Positions 24,405-31,885 of a DNA stretch of 35,031 nucleotides are shown here, piece by piece; the first letter of the stretch is position 1, and every line of letters begins with the position of its first letter. The translations under genes and the position numbers were made by a program. The notes below the pieces were generated by a model, which worked only from the letters and a program-made list of their open reading frames with translations, made no database searches and was not told the origin of the DNA. The stretch is from NCBI GenBank assembly GCA_905203995.1, contig CAJKXZ010000013.1, positions 1 to 35,031 of the forward strand, given 5' to 3'. This stretch comes from an uncultured Methanomassiliicoccus sp. Lineage in GTDB: Archaea; Thermoplasmatota; Thermoplasmata; Methanomassiliicoccales; Methanomassiliicoccaceae.

Positions 24405-25195
24405 AGTAATATCTCCTTAACTTTTTCATCATCGTAAGCAATGAAACTGCATCTCGTTTCTAAATCAAAAGGCATGTCGAGGATGTTATTATCTAAATCC
24501 ACGATTTCTCCGCCTGCTTCTCTCAGGATTAAGGCACTAGCGGCAATGTCAACGACACGAATATTTTTCGAATACTGCTCAGTGTTATAGTAATAGGCAT
24601 CAAAGTTGCCGCTAGCTACTAGGCACATTTCAATCGAAGCGCAGCCCAGTGAACGGATCGGTGCACATTTCCGCACTTTATCCAAGGTGTCCTGATGGAC
24701 ATAATGGCCGACATAACAGAGCAGAGAGGGAAACTTGGTATCAAATTTCTTCACGGTAATTTTTTGACCATTGAACTGGGCGCCGGCGCCTTTTTCTGCG
24801 CAGTAAGTATCGCCCGTTACCAGATTCTTCACGACTGCGTATTGAATGTCCCGTAAGGACTTTTCTCCTACGGCCAGTGATACCGTGTAAAAAGGGAGAC
24901 CCAGTGACGCATTATGAGTACCATCGACGGGGTCCACCACCAGAGTTTGGGCGTAACCGCGGTCAATGAAACCTGCTTCTTCGCTGAGAATATTAACTTC
25001 CAGATTCAGCTCGTCTAACGCATACAGCACGGCATCTTCCGCAGTTTTATCAATCGCAGAGGTGGGTGTGCCGTCTGCGCCCATGTAGAGTGTTTTGCTT
25101 TTGTCAAACTCCTCTGGGAGATCGTTAACTGCTTTGTAGACGCGCTGTGCGATCTCTTCTAGTGCTCTGAGCATCAATAAACGGAATGCATCCAT
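24401..25195 (-). CDS. suhB: Inositol monophosphatase-family phosphatase (archaeal FBPase/IMPase/NADPase)
   Basis: 264 residues from the ATG at 25195; the frame extends to 25258 but family alignment and promoter position favour the shorter form. Metal-binding motifs are EEA (72-74), DPVDGTHN (88-95) and the late VVDIAASALILREAGG. Archaeal members hydrolyse inositol-1-P, fructose-1,6-bisphosphate and sometimes NADP. Coupling to NAD kinase suggests a role in the NADP pool or gluconeogenesis. No ribosome site is seen near the ATG, and a TATA-like box lies about 35 bases upstream, so the mRNA is probably near-leaderless. Confidence 0.88.
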   Translation of the reverse strand: MDAFRLLMLRALEEIAQRVYKAVNDLPEEFDKSKTLYMGADGTPTSAIDKTAEDAVLYALDELNLEVNILSEEAGFIDRGYAQTLVVDPVDGTHNASLGLPFYTVSLAVGEKSLRDIQYAVVKNLVTGDTYCAEKGAGAQFNGQKITVKKFDTKFPSLLCYVGHYVHQDTLDKVRKCAPIRSLGCASIEMCLVASGNFDAYYYNTEQYSKNIRVVDIAASALILREAGGEIVDLDNNILDMPFDLETRCSFIAYDDEKVKEILL

Positions 25196-25256
25196 GGCAT
25201 AAATAATCAAATGCAGCGGGCAAGCGCTATATTGCTTGTTTGAGCACGTCAGTGGC
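25196..25256. promoter_or_regulatory. Compact divergent promoter
   Basis: Only 61 bases separate the divergent IMPase-family and Hsp20-like starts. The single evident box is GCTATATTGC (~25226-25235), which reads as a TATA-like element on both strands. It lies about 25 bases before the plus start and about 35 before the minus start, and neither start has a clear ribosome site. Shared or overlapping promoters with leaderless mRNAs are the likely reading. Confidence 0.4.
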
Positions 25257-25562
25257 ATGGATGAATATGAAGTCGAAACCGTGCGCGAACGGGAAGTTTA
25301 TAAAATTCAACTGAAGCTGCCCGGAGTAGCGCGCCAGGATCTTTCATTAGAGGTAACTGACGCCGGCTTCTGTGTAGTCATTGGTGACAACTCCCGCTGT
25401 TTCACGCTTTCGCATACTGTGGATGTTGAAAAAGCGAGAGCGGCTTTTGACGGTGAGACCCTCTACTTAGAAATGCCGATCAAGTCGCCCATTCACGGCC
25501 GGCGTTTAGAAATTGAACAAGGCTGTCTGGATATGGGTGAAGGAAATCATCGCTGCATCTGA
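25257..25562 (+). CDS. Hsp20 / alpha-crystallin-like protein
   Basis: 101 residues from the ATG at 25257; the frame extends seven codons upstream without support. The pattern EREVYKIQLKLPGVARQDLSLEVTD is the start of an alpha-crystallin/CS fold. It is followed by FTLSHTVDVEKARAAFDGETLYLEMPI, equivalent to the usual A-x-x-x-G-x-L-x-I/L region. It lacks the long N-terminal arm and the C-terminal I-x-I of typical small heat-shock proteins, so it may be a short co-chaperone-like protein. It is followed 33 bases later by the fibrillarin gene. Confidence 0.7.
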   Translation: MDEYEVETVREREVYKIQLKLPGVARQDLSLEVTDAGFCVVIGDNSRCFTLSHTVDVEKARAAFDGETLYLEMPIKSPIHGRRLEIEQGCLDMGEGNHRCI

Positions 25563-25595
25563 GAGTATTTATGCTCATTGCTCATCTCACAGCTG

Positions 25596-26249
25596 ATGAT
25601 CAGCGCGAGTAAATTTGCGGGAGTTTTCCGCGACGGTGAGAAAATCTATACGATCAACTCGACTCCTGGCAAAAAGGTCTACGGTGAAAAACTGGTAAAG
25701 GAGACGCAGGAATACCGGGAATGGGTGCCTAACCGCAGCAAGCTGGCCGCCTACCTCCTGAAAGGCGGCTCCTTTTTCCCGTTTCAGAAAGACTCCACAG
25801 TCTTGTATCTTGGGGCGGCTTCCGGAACGACCTCCAGCCATATCGCGGACATCGTTACTTCCGGTACAGTCGCCTGTGTGGAATTCGCACCCCGTTCTTT
25901 TCGAGATCTGGTCACCGTTTGTGAAGCGCGGAAGAATATGATTCCCATTCTCGCCGATGCTACCCGGCCGCAGGAATATTCCTTCGCCGTCTCGGCGCCC
26001 GATATCGTTTATCAGGACATCGCCCAGAAAGGACAAGCAGCGATCTTTCTCAAGAATTATCAGACCTTTTCGGCAAAATGCGGTCTGCTGGTCATCAAGT
26101 CCCGCTCGGAAGACGTGGCCCGTGATCCGCAGAAGATTTATGCGGAAGCTTGTGCGGAACTGAAAGCCGCCGGTCTGAAAGTCGTGGAATTGGTGACATT
26201 AGATCCGTTTGAAAAAGATCATGCTATGATTGCGGTGGAATCACCGTGA
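25596..26249 (+). CDS. flpA: Fibrillarin-like rRNA/tRNA 2'-O-methyltransferase
   Basis: 217 residues from the ATG at 25596; the frame extends to a TTG at 25578. It is the SAM-dependent catalytic subunit of box C/D RNPs, methylating rRNA and tRNA 2'-hydroxyls. Archaeal fibrillarin landmarks are GKKVYGEKLV, REWVPNRSKLAAYLLKG, VLYLGAASGTTSSHIAD, CVEFAPRSFRDL, NMIPILADATRP and the final PFEKDHAMI. Its usual neighbour Nop5 is not in the window. It overlaps the following Nudix gene by four bases (GTGA), indicating an operon. Confidence 0.95.
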   Translation: MISASKFAGVFRDGEKIYTINSTPGKKVYGEKLVKETQEYREWVPNRSKLAAYLLKGGSFFPFQKDSTVLYLGAASGTTSSHIADIVTSGTVACVEFAPRSFRDLVTVCEARKNMIPILADATRPQEYSFAVSAPDIVYQDIAQKGQAAIFLKNYQTFSAKCGLLVIKSRSEDVARDPQKIYAEACAELKAAGLKVVELVTLDPFEKDHAMIAVESP

Positions 26250-26587
26250 AAACCACTTACGGAATCGCACTGCGGGATCGTAAATTTCTGATGGTTTACA
26301 ATCCCAAACGCGGCGGCTGGGAAATGCCAGGCGGCAAAGTGGAAGCCGGTGAAACTTTTGCCGAAGCGGTTGTCCGTGAATTCCGTGAAGAGTCTGGTTT
26401 GACTTTTATTCCCTTAGTTTCGCGGGCGCTCACCGACGACTGCCTCTTGTTTGCCGGTAAGGTGGAAAAGTATGAGGGTACCGGTGAAATGATCTGGCAG
26501 GAGTTTTCTGAGCTGCCGACTGAACTCGGTTTTCCGCAGTGTGAATACGAAGAACAGATCCGCTGGGCCCGTACAGTCCTGCCTTGA
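26246..26587 (+). CDS. Nudix hydrolase
   Basis: 113 residues. The Nudix box is complete: GGKVEAGE, then REFREESGL, matching Gx5Ex7REUxEExGU, so it is a Mg-dependent pyrophosphohydrolase. The substrate is not predictable; MutT-like cleansing of oxidised nucleotides or trimming of nucleotide sugars are options. The start is a GTG overlapping the fibrillarin stop. It is short for the family, with little beyond the core. Last gene of the Hsp20-fibrillarin-Nudix run. Confidence 0.88.
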   Translation: MKTTYGIALRDRKFLMVYNPKRGGWEMPGGKVEAGETFAEAVVREFREESGLTFIPLVSRALTDDCLLFAGKVEKYEGTGEMIWQEFSELPTELGFPQCEYEEQIRWARTVLP

Positions 26588-26705
26588 AGCCTGGGCTTTA
26601 CTCATCTTTTAAAAACTCTCTGCCGAATCTCTTAAATAGCTGATCCATAATCGAAGAACTCTATCGCCACCAAACGCTAATGATTCATAATTTCGGAGGA
26701 TTAAG

Positions 26706-27161
26706 ATGGCACGTATGCACGCCAGAAGAAGAGGAAAGTCCGGCTCCAGCCGCCCAATGATCAGTGAAAATCCTGAATGGGTTCCTCTTAGCAAAGAAGA
26801 AATTGAAGAAATTGTTGTAAAAATGGGTAAAGACGGTGTTCTTTCCGCCAAAATCGGACTGGTTCTGAGAGATCAGCACTCCGTGCCAGATGTAAAACTG
26901 GCTACTGGCAAAACCATCACCCAGATTCTCAAAGAGAACAATGTGGCACCTAACATACCCGATGACTTGGTGGCTTTGATGCGTACAGCAATCAATCTGC
27001 AAAACCACTTAAACGCCAACAAGAAAGATGTGGCAAACAAGAGGGGTATGCAGATTACTGAGTCTAAAATCAGACGCTTAGTCAAATACTACAAGCGTAA
27101 CGGCGTTCTCCCAGCAGACTGGCAGTATTCTATCGCCAACGCTGAATTACTTATCGAGTGA
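26706..27161 (+). CDS. rps15: 30S ribosomal protein uS15, archaeal type
   Basis: 151 residues, the long archaeal/eukaryal form with the N-terminal extension (MARMHARRRGKSGS, SRP). The conserved uS15 core binds 16S rRNA: VLRDQHSVPDVK, LMRTAINLQNHL and SKIRRLVKYYKR. A strong GGAGGATTAAG site precedes the ATG. The 118-base gap upstream holds its promoter (AT-rich TTAAATAG near 26631). It overlaps by four bases, or abuts, the DHH gene, an arrangement common in euryarchaea. Confidence 0.96.
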   Translation: MARMHARRRGKSGSSRPMISENPEWVPLSKEEIEEIVVKMGKDGVLSAKIGLVLRDQHSVPDVKLATGKTITQILKENNVAPNIPDDLVALMRTAINLQNHLNANKKDVANKRGMQITESKIRRLVKYYKRNGVLPADWQYSIANAELLIE

Positions 27162-27166
27162 GGGCA

Positions 27167-28531
27167 ATGGACCAGGGTGTCCAGATCCCCCCCAAACTCC
27201 TTTCATCTATTTTTCAAGCAAAAGAGGAGATTGACAAAGCGGCGACCATCCGTGTAATTTCACATTATGACGCCGATGGAATTTCTGCCGCAGCTATTCT
27301 CTGTGCAGTTCTGCACCGGGCAGGCAAATCCTTCCAGATCTCGATGGTTAAAGGCTTAACTGATGAAATTATTGCCGCGTCTGATGATGCTGAACTGTTA
27401 GTGCTTTCTGATATGGGCTCCGCTAACCTCGAGGCTTTAGAGAAATTGAACTGCCGGGTAGTGGTCTTGGACCATCACAAACCGCTGCGTGATTCTGAAA
27501 AAGTAGTCCATGTTAATCCTCATCTTTCAGGGATCGACGGCATGACTTCGGCCTGCGGAGCTTCGGTCTGTATGCTGCTGGCCGTCAACACGGAAGAGCG
27601 GAACTGGGATCTGCTGCCGATTGCTTTCGGCGGTATTGCCGGTGACCGGCAGACGATCAAAGGTCTCAGCGGTATCAATCTCTGGCTTTTTGAAGAAGGT
27701 CTCAAGCGGGGGCTGATAGAGGCAATTCCCGGCTCACTGATTCCGCCTGGTAAACTCGTTGACGCCCTCACTGCTTCTACCGAACCTTATGTGATCGGTT
27801 TTAGCGGTGATCAGGAAGCGGTAAAGACTTTTCTGGCCGAAGCAGGAGTTCCGGCAGAGCAGGACAGTCTGAAGCTCAATGAAGAACTGCGGATGAAACT
27901 CTCTTCCCTGTTAGCTTTGAAACTCATTGCTCAAGGCACGGCTTTAGAAACCATGGAAGAAGTGGTCCGTGACCGCTACTATTTCAAAGCTGTAAATCTG
28001 GAGGCAGAAACAATGGCCAGCCTCCTCAATGCCTGCGGACGTTCTGGCCAAGAAAGCATGGGTGTGGCTTTAGCCCTCGGTGATCCTTCGGCGATGACTG
28101 CCGCCCAGGAACTGCGCAACGAGTATAATTTTACAGTCATTAGTTCGTTAAATGAACTTGTTTCTACGGGGATTACTAAACTTAATCATCTCCAGTATTT
28201 CCACAATGACAAGTCTGGTTTGTCCGGCATTCTCTGCGGTATCACCATGCAGTATTTCGGTGATCCTGACAAAGCAACGATTGCTTTTTCTGAGTCTGAA
28301 GACAAAATAAAAATCTCTTCCCGCGGGACTTTTCCGCTGCTGGAATCCGGTGTCGATCTGGCAGAAGCTTTACGCCTGGTTGCTGCCGAAGTCGGCGGCT
28401 TTGGTGGTGGACACCGCATTGCTGCCGGAGCAACGATCCCGCAGGGTGAAGAGCAAAGATTTTTAGAGCTGCTTGATGCCAAACTCGCTGAGCAGAAACA
28501 GCTCAAAAGTGCCGAGACTAGCGCCACGTAA
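27167..28531 (+). CDS. Archaeal RecJ-like DHH-family nuclease
   Basis: 454 residues. The N-terminal DHH domain has ISHYDADGISAAA and VVLDHHKPL plus SDMGS as metal-binding motifs. The C-terminal DHHA1 part ends GGFGGGHRIAAGATIP. Such proteins act as single-strand 5'-3' exonucleases (GAN/RecJ) or 3'-5' RNases. The order and coupling with uS15 is shared with other euryarchaea. A GTG at 27158 overlapping the S15 stop (GTGA) is an alternative start; the ATG at 27167 has GAGGG very close. The 3' end overlaps the convergent kae1 gene by 14 bases. Confidence 0.9.
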   Translation: MDQGVQIPPKLLSSIFQAKEEIDKAATIRVISHYDADGISAAAILCAVLHRAGKSFQISMVKGLTDEIIAASDDAELLVLSDMGSANLEALEKLNCRVVVLDHHKPLRDSEKVVHVNPHLSGIDGMTSACGASVCMLLAVNTEERNWDLLPIAFGGIAGDRQTIKGLSGINLWLFEEGLKRGLIEAIPGSLIPPGKLVDALTASTEPYVIGFSGDQEAVKTFLAEAGVPAEQDSLKLNEELRMKLSSLLALKLIAQGTALETMEEVVRDRYYFKAVNLEAETMASLLNACGRSGQESMGVALALGDPSAMTAAQELRNEYNFTVISSLNELVSTGITKLNHLQYFHNDKSGLSGILCGITMQYFGDPDKATIAFSESEDKIKISSRGTFPLLESGVDLAEALRLVAAEVGGFGGGHRIAAGATIPQGEEQRFLELLDAKLAEQKQLKSAETSAT

Positions 28532-29498
28532 CCTTAACTTCATCAGTGCGGAAACGCTGGTTGACGATGGTCTCGGCGACACTCATTTTTGTGCCTGATT
28601 GATGCATGAGTAAACCTGTCCAGGCAATCATTGCACCGTTGTCAGTGCATAACCGCGGCTCGGGTACGAACATTTTCGCCCCTCTTTCGCTGGCCATTTT
28701 TTCAACCATTTCCCGGATCCGTTTGTTACGAACAACACCGCCGCCCAGCAGCACTTCATCTTTTTCAATGTGGGCCATAGCCCGTTCGGTGACTTCGCTG
28801 AGCATAGCAAAGCAGGTCTCCTGCACGGAGAAGCAGATGTCTTCCAGACGCTCACCTTTGGCCCGGTGGGCTAAAGCGGCTGTCATGATCCCGGAAAAAG
28901 ACATATCCATGCCTTTGACGGAATAGGGCAGTTCCAGCAGTTTGTCACCGCCCAGCGCTAACTCTTCAACTTTCGGACCAGCGTAATAGCCCAGACCTAG
29001 TTCTCGTCCCAATTTATCAAACATGTTGCCGATGCCGATGTCCAGAGTTTCACCGAAGATACGGTATTTGCCGTTGGTAAAGGAGATAACCTGTGTGTTA
29101 CCACCGGAAGCATAGAGCAGCACGGGATCTTCCGCAGCGGTTTTAGCAACGCCAATTTCCAGATGAGAAATGCAGTGGTTGACGCCCAGGATTGGTTTAT
29201 TCAAACTTACTGCTAAGGCTCGGGCGGCAGTGGCGGCAGTCCGAAGACACGGCCCCAGACCAGGTCCCTGAGAAAAACAGACGACGTCGATCTCTTTATA
29301 GGAGATCTTAGCCGCTTCGATGGCTTTAGCAATCAATCCCGGCGCTACGGCGGCGTGATGGTTGGCTGCCTCTCGCGGATGAATGCCGCCCTGTGCAGCA
29401 CGATACATGTCAACTTCGTTAGCCAGCACATTAGCGTTTTCGTCGACAATACCGACGCCGCAGGTATGTGCGGTTCCTTCAATGCCCAGACAAATCAT
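28518..29498 (-). CDS. kae1: KEOPS tRNA threonylcarbamoyltransferase Kae1 (unfused)
   Basis: 326 residues, the length of Kae1 alone. It makes t6A37 in ANN-decoding tRNAs. Motifs: LGIEGTAHTCGVGI, GIHPREAANHH, FSQGPGLGP, NHCISHLEIG with metal ligands His108 and His112, YASGGNTQV, GIGNMFDKLGRELGL, and CTDNGAMIAWTG. Many methanogens carry Kae1 fused to the Bud32 kinase; here the protein ends without a kinase domain, so Bud32 must be elsewhere. The ATG overlaps the stop of the glutaredoxin-like gene (ATGA). Confidence 0.95.
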   Translation of the reverse strand: MICLGIEGTAHTCGVGIVDENANVLANEVDMYRAAQGGIHPREAANHHAAVAPGLIAKAIEAAKISYKEIDVVCFSQGPGLGPCLRTAATAARALAVSLNKPILGVNHCISHLEIGVAKTAAEDPVLLYASGGNTQVISFTNGKYRIFGETLDIGIGNMFDKLGRELGLGYYAGPKVEELALGGDKLLELPYSVKGMDMSFSGIMTAALAHRAKGERLEDICFSVQETCFAMLSEVTERAMAHIEKDEVLLGGGVVRNKRIREMVEKMASERGAKMFVPEPRLCTDNGAMIAWTGLLMHQSGTKMSVAETIVNQRFRTDEVKVTWR

Positions 29499-29740
29499 TG
29501 GCTCGCAATCCCGGTTTCTGAGTTAATGCGGGCGAGGATATTAATGGCACCCTCGATAACTTCATCATCAGCAACTAAAATCGGAAGATTCTTGGCCAAA
29601 ATTTCATAGTATGCTGCTTCGGCCATTCCTTCTGTGGTACTCATATCCATTATCGTTACCGCTGCTCCGGCTGGCATTTTCTCTTTAATGTAATCACATT
29701 TTTGACAGCCAGGCTTGGTAAATAAAATCAATTGGGACAT
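29495..29740 (-). CDS. Glutaredoxin/thioredoxin-fold small protein
   Basis: 81 residues. It starts with a beta strand LILFTKPGCQKCDYIKEKM, holding a CxxC redox pair, and later NLPILVADDEVIEGA, which supplies the cis-Pro and the glutathione- or substrate-side strand. It is probably a protein-disulfide reductant or a redox carrier. It is translationally coupled to kae1, which may be incidental. The ATG is only a few bases from AAGGA. A 60-codon frame ends two bases before this start. Confidence 0.82.
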   Translation of the reverse strand: MSQLILFTKPGCQKCDYIKEKMPAGAAVTIMDMSTTEGMAEAAYYEILAKNLPILVADDEVIEGAINILARINSETGIASQ

Positions 29741-29742
29741 CC

Positions 29743-29925
29743 TTACTGTATTTGGGGACAGGTGATTAAACTTTTGGGCGGTCTTTGTTGATTTATGCGG
29801 CTGGCGAGACTACCGCTGCGGCAGATCGCCAAGATGTGATCAGCAATTAAGCGGTCAAATTCGCAATTTTTGCCGATCTTTATATCGAAACTCTTTAGAT
29901 TATCCAGCAAAAATCTGCCGTACAC
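29743..29925 (-). CDS. Doubtful 60-codon ORF before the glutaredoxin-like gene
   Basis: It starts with GTG, has no ribosome site, and ends (TAA) two bases before the glutaredoxin ATG, as a coupled leader gene would. The frame stays open about 15 codons upstream of the GTG. The peptide is Leu/Ile- and Arg/Asn-rich and matches no family I know. It could be a genuine small gene, the remnant of a decayed gene, or chance. The 216 bases before the glutaredoxin gene hold nothing else evident. Confidence 0.2.
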   Translation of the reverse strand: MYGRFLLDNLKSFDIKIGKNCEFDRLIADHILAICRSGSLASRINQQRPPKSLITCPQIQ

Positions 29926-29956
29926 ATTTGTGGTGTTAGACTTGTCTTTTAAGCGC

Positions 29957-31351
29957 TCACTTTAAGTCAATCTCTTTCATCATTTCCTTAAAAGTTACGA
30001 GGCTAACATTTCCCGCCTCTGCCGATTTTTCTTTACAGCCCTTTGTAAAACCACTCTTAGAAAATATATAGAAATGTTTATTTTTATAATTAAACAATCT
30101 GCTTTTATCAATCAGCGATGTTAGAATCTCTAGATCGACAAATTCATTTGTCCACTTACATTCACAGAAGATGGCTGTATCTTTATCAACCACTGCAAGA
30201 AGATCAATTTCCTCCTGCCCTTTAGTCTGAGGATTGCCGCCCCACCATCTGCCGATATCGTTAAAAGCAACGACCCCACGTCTGTTCATTTCCCACATGT
30301 ATTGTCTGCATATTTCTTCGAATATTGCTCCCATGTATGCAGGGATTTGCGGTTCAATGTTCTGATATGCTCTCTCTGCATATCTATTCTCAATCAATGA
30401 TGCATTTTCTGGAATAAACCTATACCAGAATCTGAACATATTGTCAGCTAATACATAGGCTGTTTTTCTGTCAGAAGCTTCTGTTATTGGCTTTTCTTTT
30501 TTGATCAATTCTAAGGCCAGGAGATTTTTTAAATAGGTAGAAGTGACGCTGCTTTCTTCATTTATTTTAGATGAAATATCTGACAGTTTGGTATAACCAT
30601 TGGCAACCGCGGAGATGATTGAATTATATAGCGCGGGTTCTCGCACTTCTTGTTTGAGGAGATTATTGGGCTCTTCATAGAGATATGATGCGGAGTTAAG
30701 AAATGTATTGATGATATTATTTTTAATGCTCAGAGAATCATCAAACTGCAAAAGATACTGTGGAGTGCCGCCCAGAATGCCGTAAACGATAGCTATATCT
30801 TCATCACTGAACTTCTTAAAATACCGACGACTTTCAAAAAAATCAAAAGGGGCAATTCTAAGTTGGGCCGTACGCCTGCCATACAATGGACTTTGGTATC
30901 CAAGTACCTGTTTTTCCATAAATGACATTGATGAGCCGCAGAGGATAAGGTAAAGTTTTGAAGAATCCTTGTATTTATCAATGAGAACTTGTAGGACTGA
31001 CGAGATGCCTTTGTATGATTTTGCTACATAGGGATATTCATCGATTACGAAGATAATCCTCTTTTCTTCTGCTAGTTTGAACACATATTCAAGTGCAGTT
31101 TGGAAGGTGTTAAAAACGGGAGTTATTTCATTTCCTAAATAATAAAAAATGCTTCTGCTTAAGTTTTCTAAATTTTGTTTGCTGGTACTTTCAATGCCTG
31201 TGAAGAAAATGCATTCTTTGTCTTTAGTAAATTCATTGATCAAGGCAGTCTTGCCTACTCTTCGTCTTCCATAAATTACAGGCATCTGAAATTTTTCTGT
31301 TTGATACAGCTCAGCAAGGTACGCAAGCTCTCTTTCTCTGCCGATAAACAT
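29957..31351 (-). CDS. Archaeal AAA-type ATPase with C-terminal nuclease-like (DUF234) domain
   Basis: 464 residues. Walker A is GRRRVGKT (28-35). Walker B is IIFVIDEYPY. GSSMSFME and GGTPQYLLQF are typical of the archaeal ATPase/STAND-like family. A winged-helix linker region follows, and a C-terminal DUF234 unit has EEIDLLAVVDKDTAIFCECKW, a PD-(D/E)XK-like core. The role is unknown; such ATPases are multi-copy in archaea and bacteria and behave like mobile or defence-linked genes. Codons are AT-rich compared with neighbours. It starts 41 bases from an 18-base palindrome. Confidence 0.88.
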   Translation of the reverse strand: MFIGRERELAYLAELYQTEKFQMPVIYGRRRVGKTALINEFTKDKECIFFTGIESTSKQNLENLSRSIFYYLGNEITPVFNTFQTALEYVFKLAEEKRIIFVIDEYPYVAKSYKGISSVLQVLIDKYKDSSKLYLILCGSSMSFMEKQVLGYQSPLYGRRTAQLRIAPFDFFESRRYFKKFSDEDIAIVYGILGGTPQYLLQFDDSLSIKNNIINTFLNSASYLYEEPNNLLKQEVREPALYNSIISAVANGYTKLSDISSKINEESSVTSTYLKNLLALELIKKEKPITEASDRKTAYVLADNMFRFWYRFIPENASLIENRYAERAYQNIEPQIPAYMGAIFEEICRQYMWEMNRRGVVAFNDIGRWWGGNPQTKGQEEIDLLAVVDKDTAIFCECKWTNEFVDLEILTSLIDKSRLFNYKNKHFYIFSKSGFTKGCKEKSAEAGNVSLVTFKEMMKEIDLK

Positions 31352-31392
31352 TATTCCACCAAGATCTGCTAAGTTTAGCTATATTACGATTT

Positions 31393-31410
31393 ACTAAATC
31401 ATGATTTAGT
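31393..31410. repeat. 18-base perfect palindrome upstream of the ATPase gene
   Basis: ACTAAATCATGATTTAGT is a perfect inverted repeat. It lies just upstream of an AT-rich TATA-like stretch (AATATAGC on the minus strand, ~31379-31386) that would drive the ATPase gene. Likely an operator for a dimeric regulator, possibly the ATPase's own; inference from symmetry and position. The rest of 31352-31525 shows nothing else. Confidence 0.5.
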
Positions 31411-31525
31411 TATTTATCAATGTCGCTTTCTAGCAGCCTTATCAAAAGCCTCGATATGCAGGATTTTCACGTGTGAATAAACAGCATAAAATCAAAGATT
31501 GATAGAAAAACATATAGATAAGAAG

Positions 31526-31533
31526 AGTATATT
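31526..31533 (+). promoter_or_regulatory. tRNA-Val TATA box
   Basis: AGTATATT lies with its centre about 22 bases before the mature tRNA 5' end, the usual archaeal spacing for a TATA box with a very short leader. Confidence 0.5.
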
Positions 31534-31551
31534 GGCGATTCTGTAGCACTT

Positions 31552-31624
31552 GGGCTCATGGTCTAGTGGTTATGACGTCTCCTTGACATGGAGGAGGTCG
31601 CCGGTTCAAATCCGGCTGAGCCCA
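31552..31624 (+). tRNA. tRNA-Val (anticodon GAC)
   Basis: A full cloverleaf can be drawn. Acceptor arms are GGGCTCA and TGAGCCC with discriminator A. The D arm is GTCTAGTGGTTATGAC. The anticodon stem is TCTCC/GGAGG with loop TTGACAT, giving anticodon GAC. The T arm is GCCGG-TTCAAAT-CCGGC. There is no intron and no encoded CCA (the base after the discriminator starts CTC), as in many archaea. A T-rich stretch (TATTCTTTTC) directly follows as terminator. Confidence 0.95.
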
Positions 31625-31652
31625 CTCAAATATTCTTTTCAGAGGTGACGAC

Positions 31653-31733
31653 TTGAGCGAAACACAGTGGTTCATAATTTTCTGTATGTTACTGGGTCCG
31701 ATCTGGGCATACATTTTCTCGAAGATCCTCTGA
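31653..31733 (+). CDS. Possible 26-residue membrane peptide
   Basis: A short frame starting TTG, five bases after a strong AGAGGTGA ribosome site. It encodes a polar start (MSETQW) and then a single hydrophobic span with Pro and Trp (FIIFCMLLGPIWAYIFSKIL). The match to the anti-Shine-Dalgarno sequence is better than for most genes in the window, which is why I list it. No homologue is recognised. It lies between the tRNA and aguB; 31734-31885 holds only AT-rich promoter-like sequence. Confidence 0.4.
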   Translation: MSETQWFIIFCMLLGPIWAYIFSKIL

Positions 31734-31885
31734 GCTTTGAATACTAATTGTTCTCCCAGCCAGTGTTTTTATTGTGCGAGATATAAATTGTTAGCATAAA
31801 ATAATTAATTACCCTTATTGCTCGTTATTTCTCGCAGGCGGCTAAGATTAAACTTATATGGTCAATACTGCTCTGGAGTCTTGCT

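Noticed and set aside
28606..28926. 106-codon plus-strand frame opposite kae1
   Set aside because: Shadow of the highly conserved Kae1 reading frame.
29741..29956. Transposase remnant upstream of the glutaredoxin-like gene
   Set aside because: The peptide there gave no recognisable transposase motif, and no terminal inverted repeats or target duplications were seen; listed only as a doubtful ORF.
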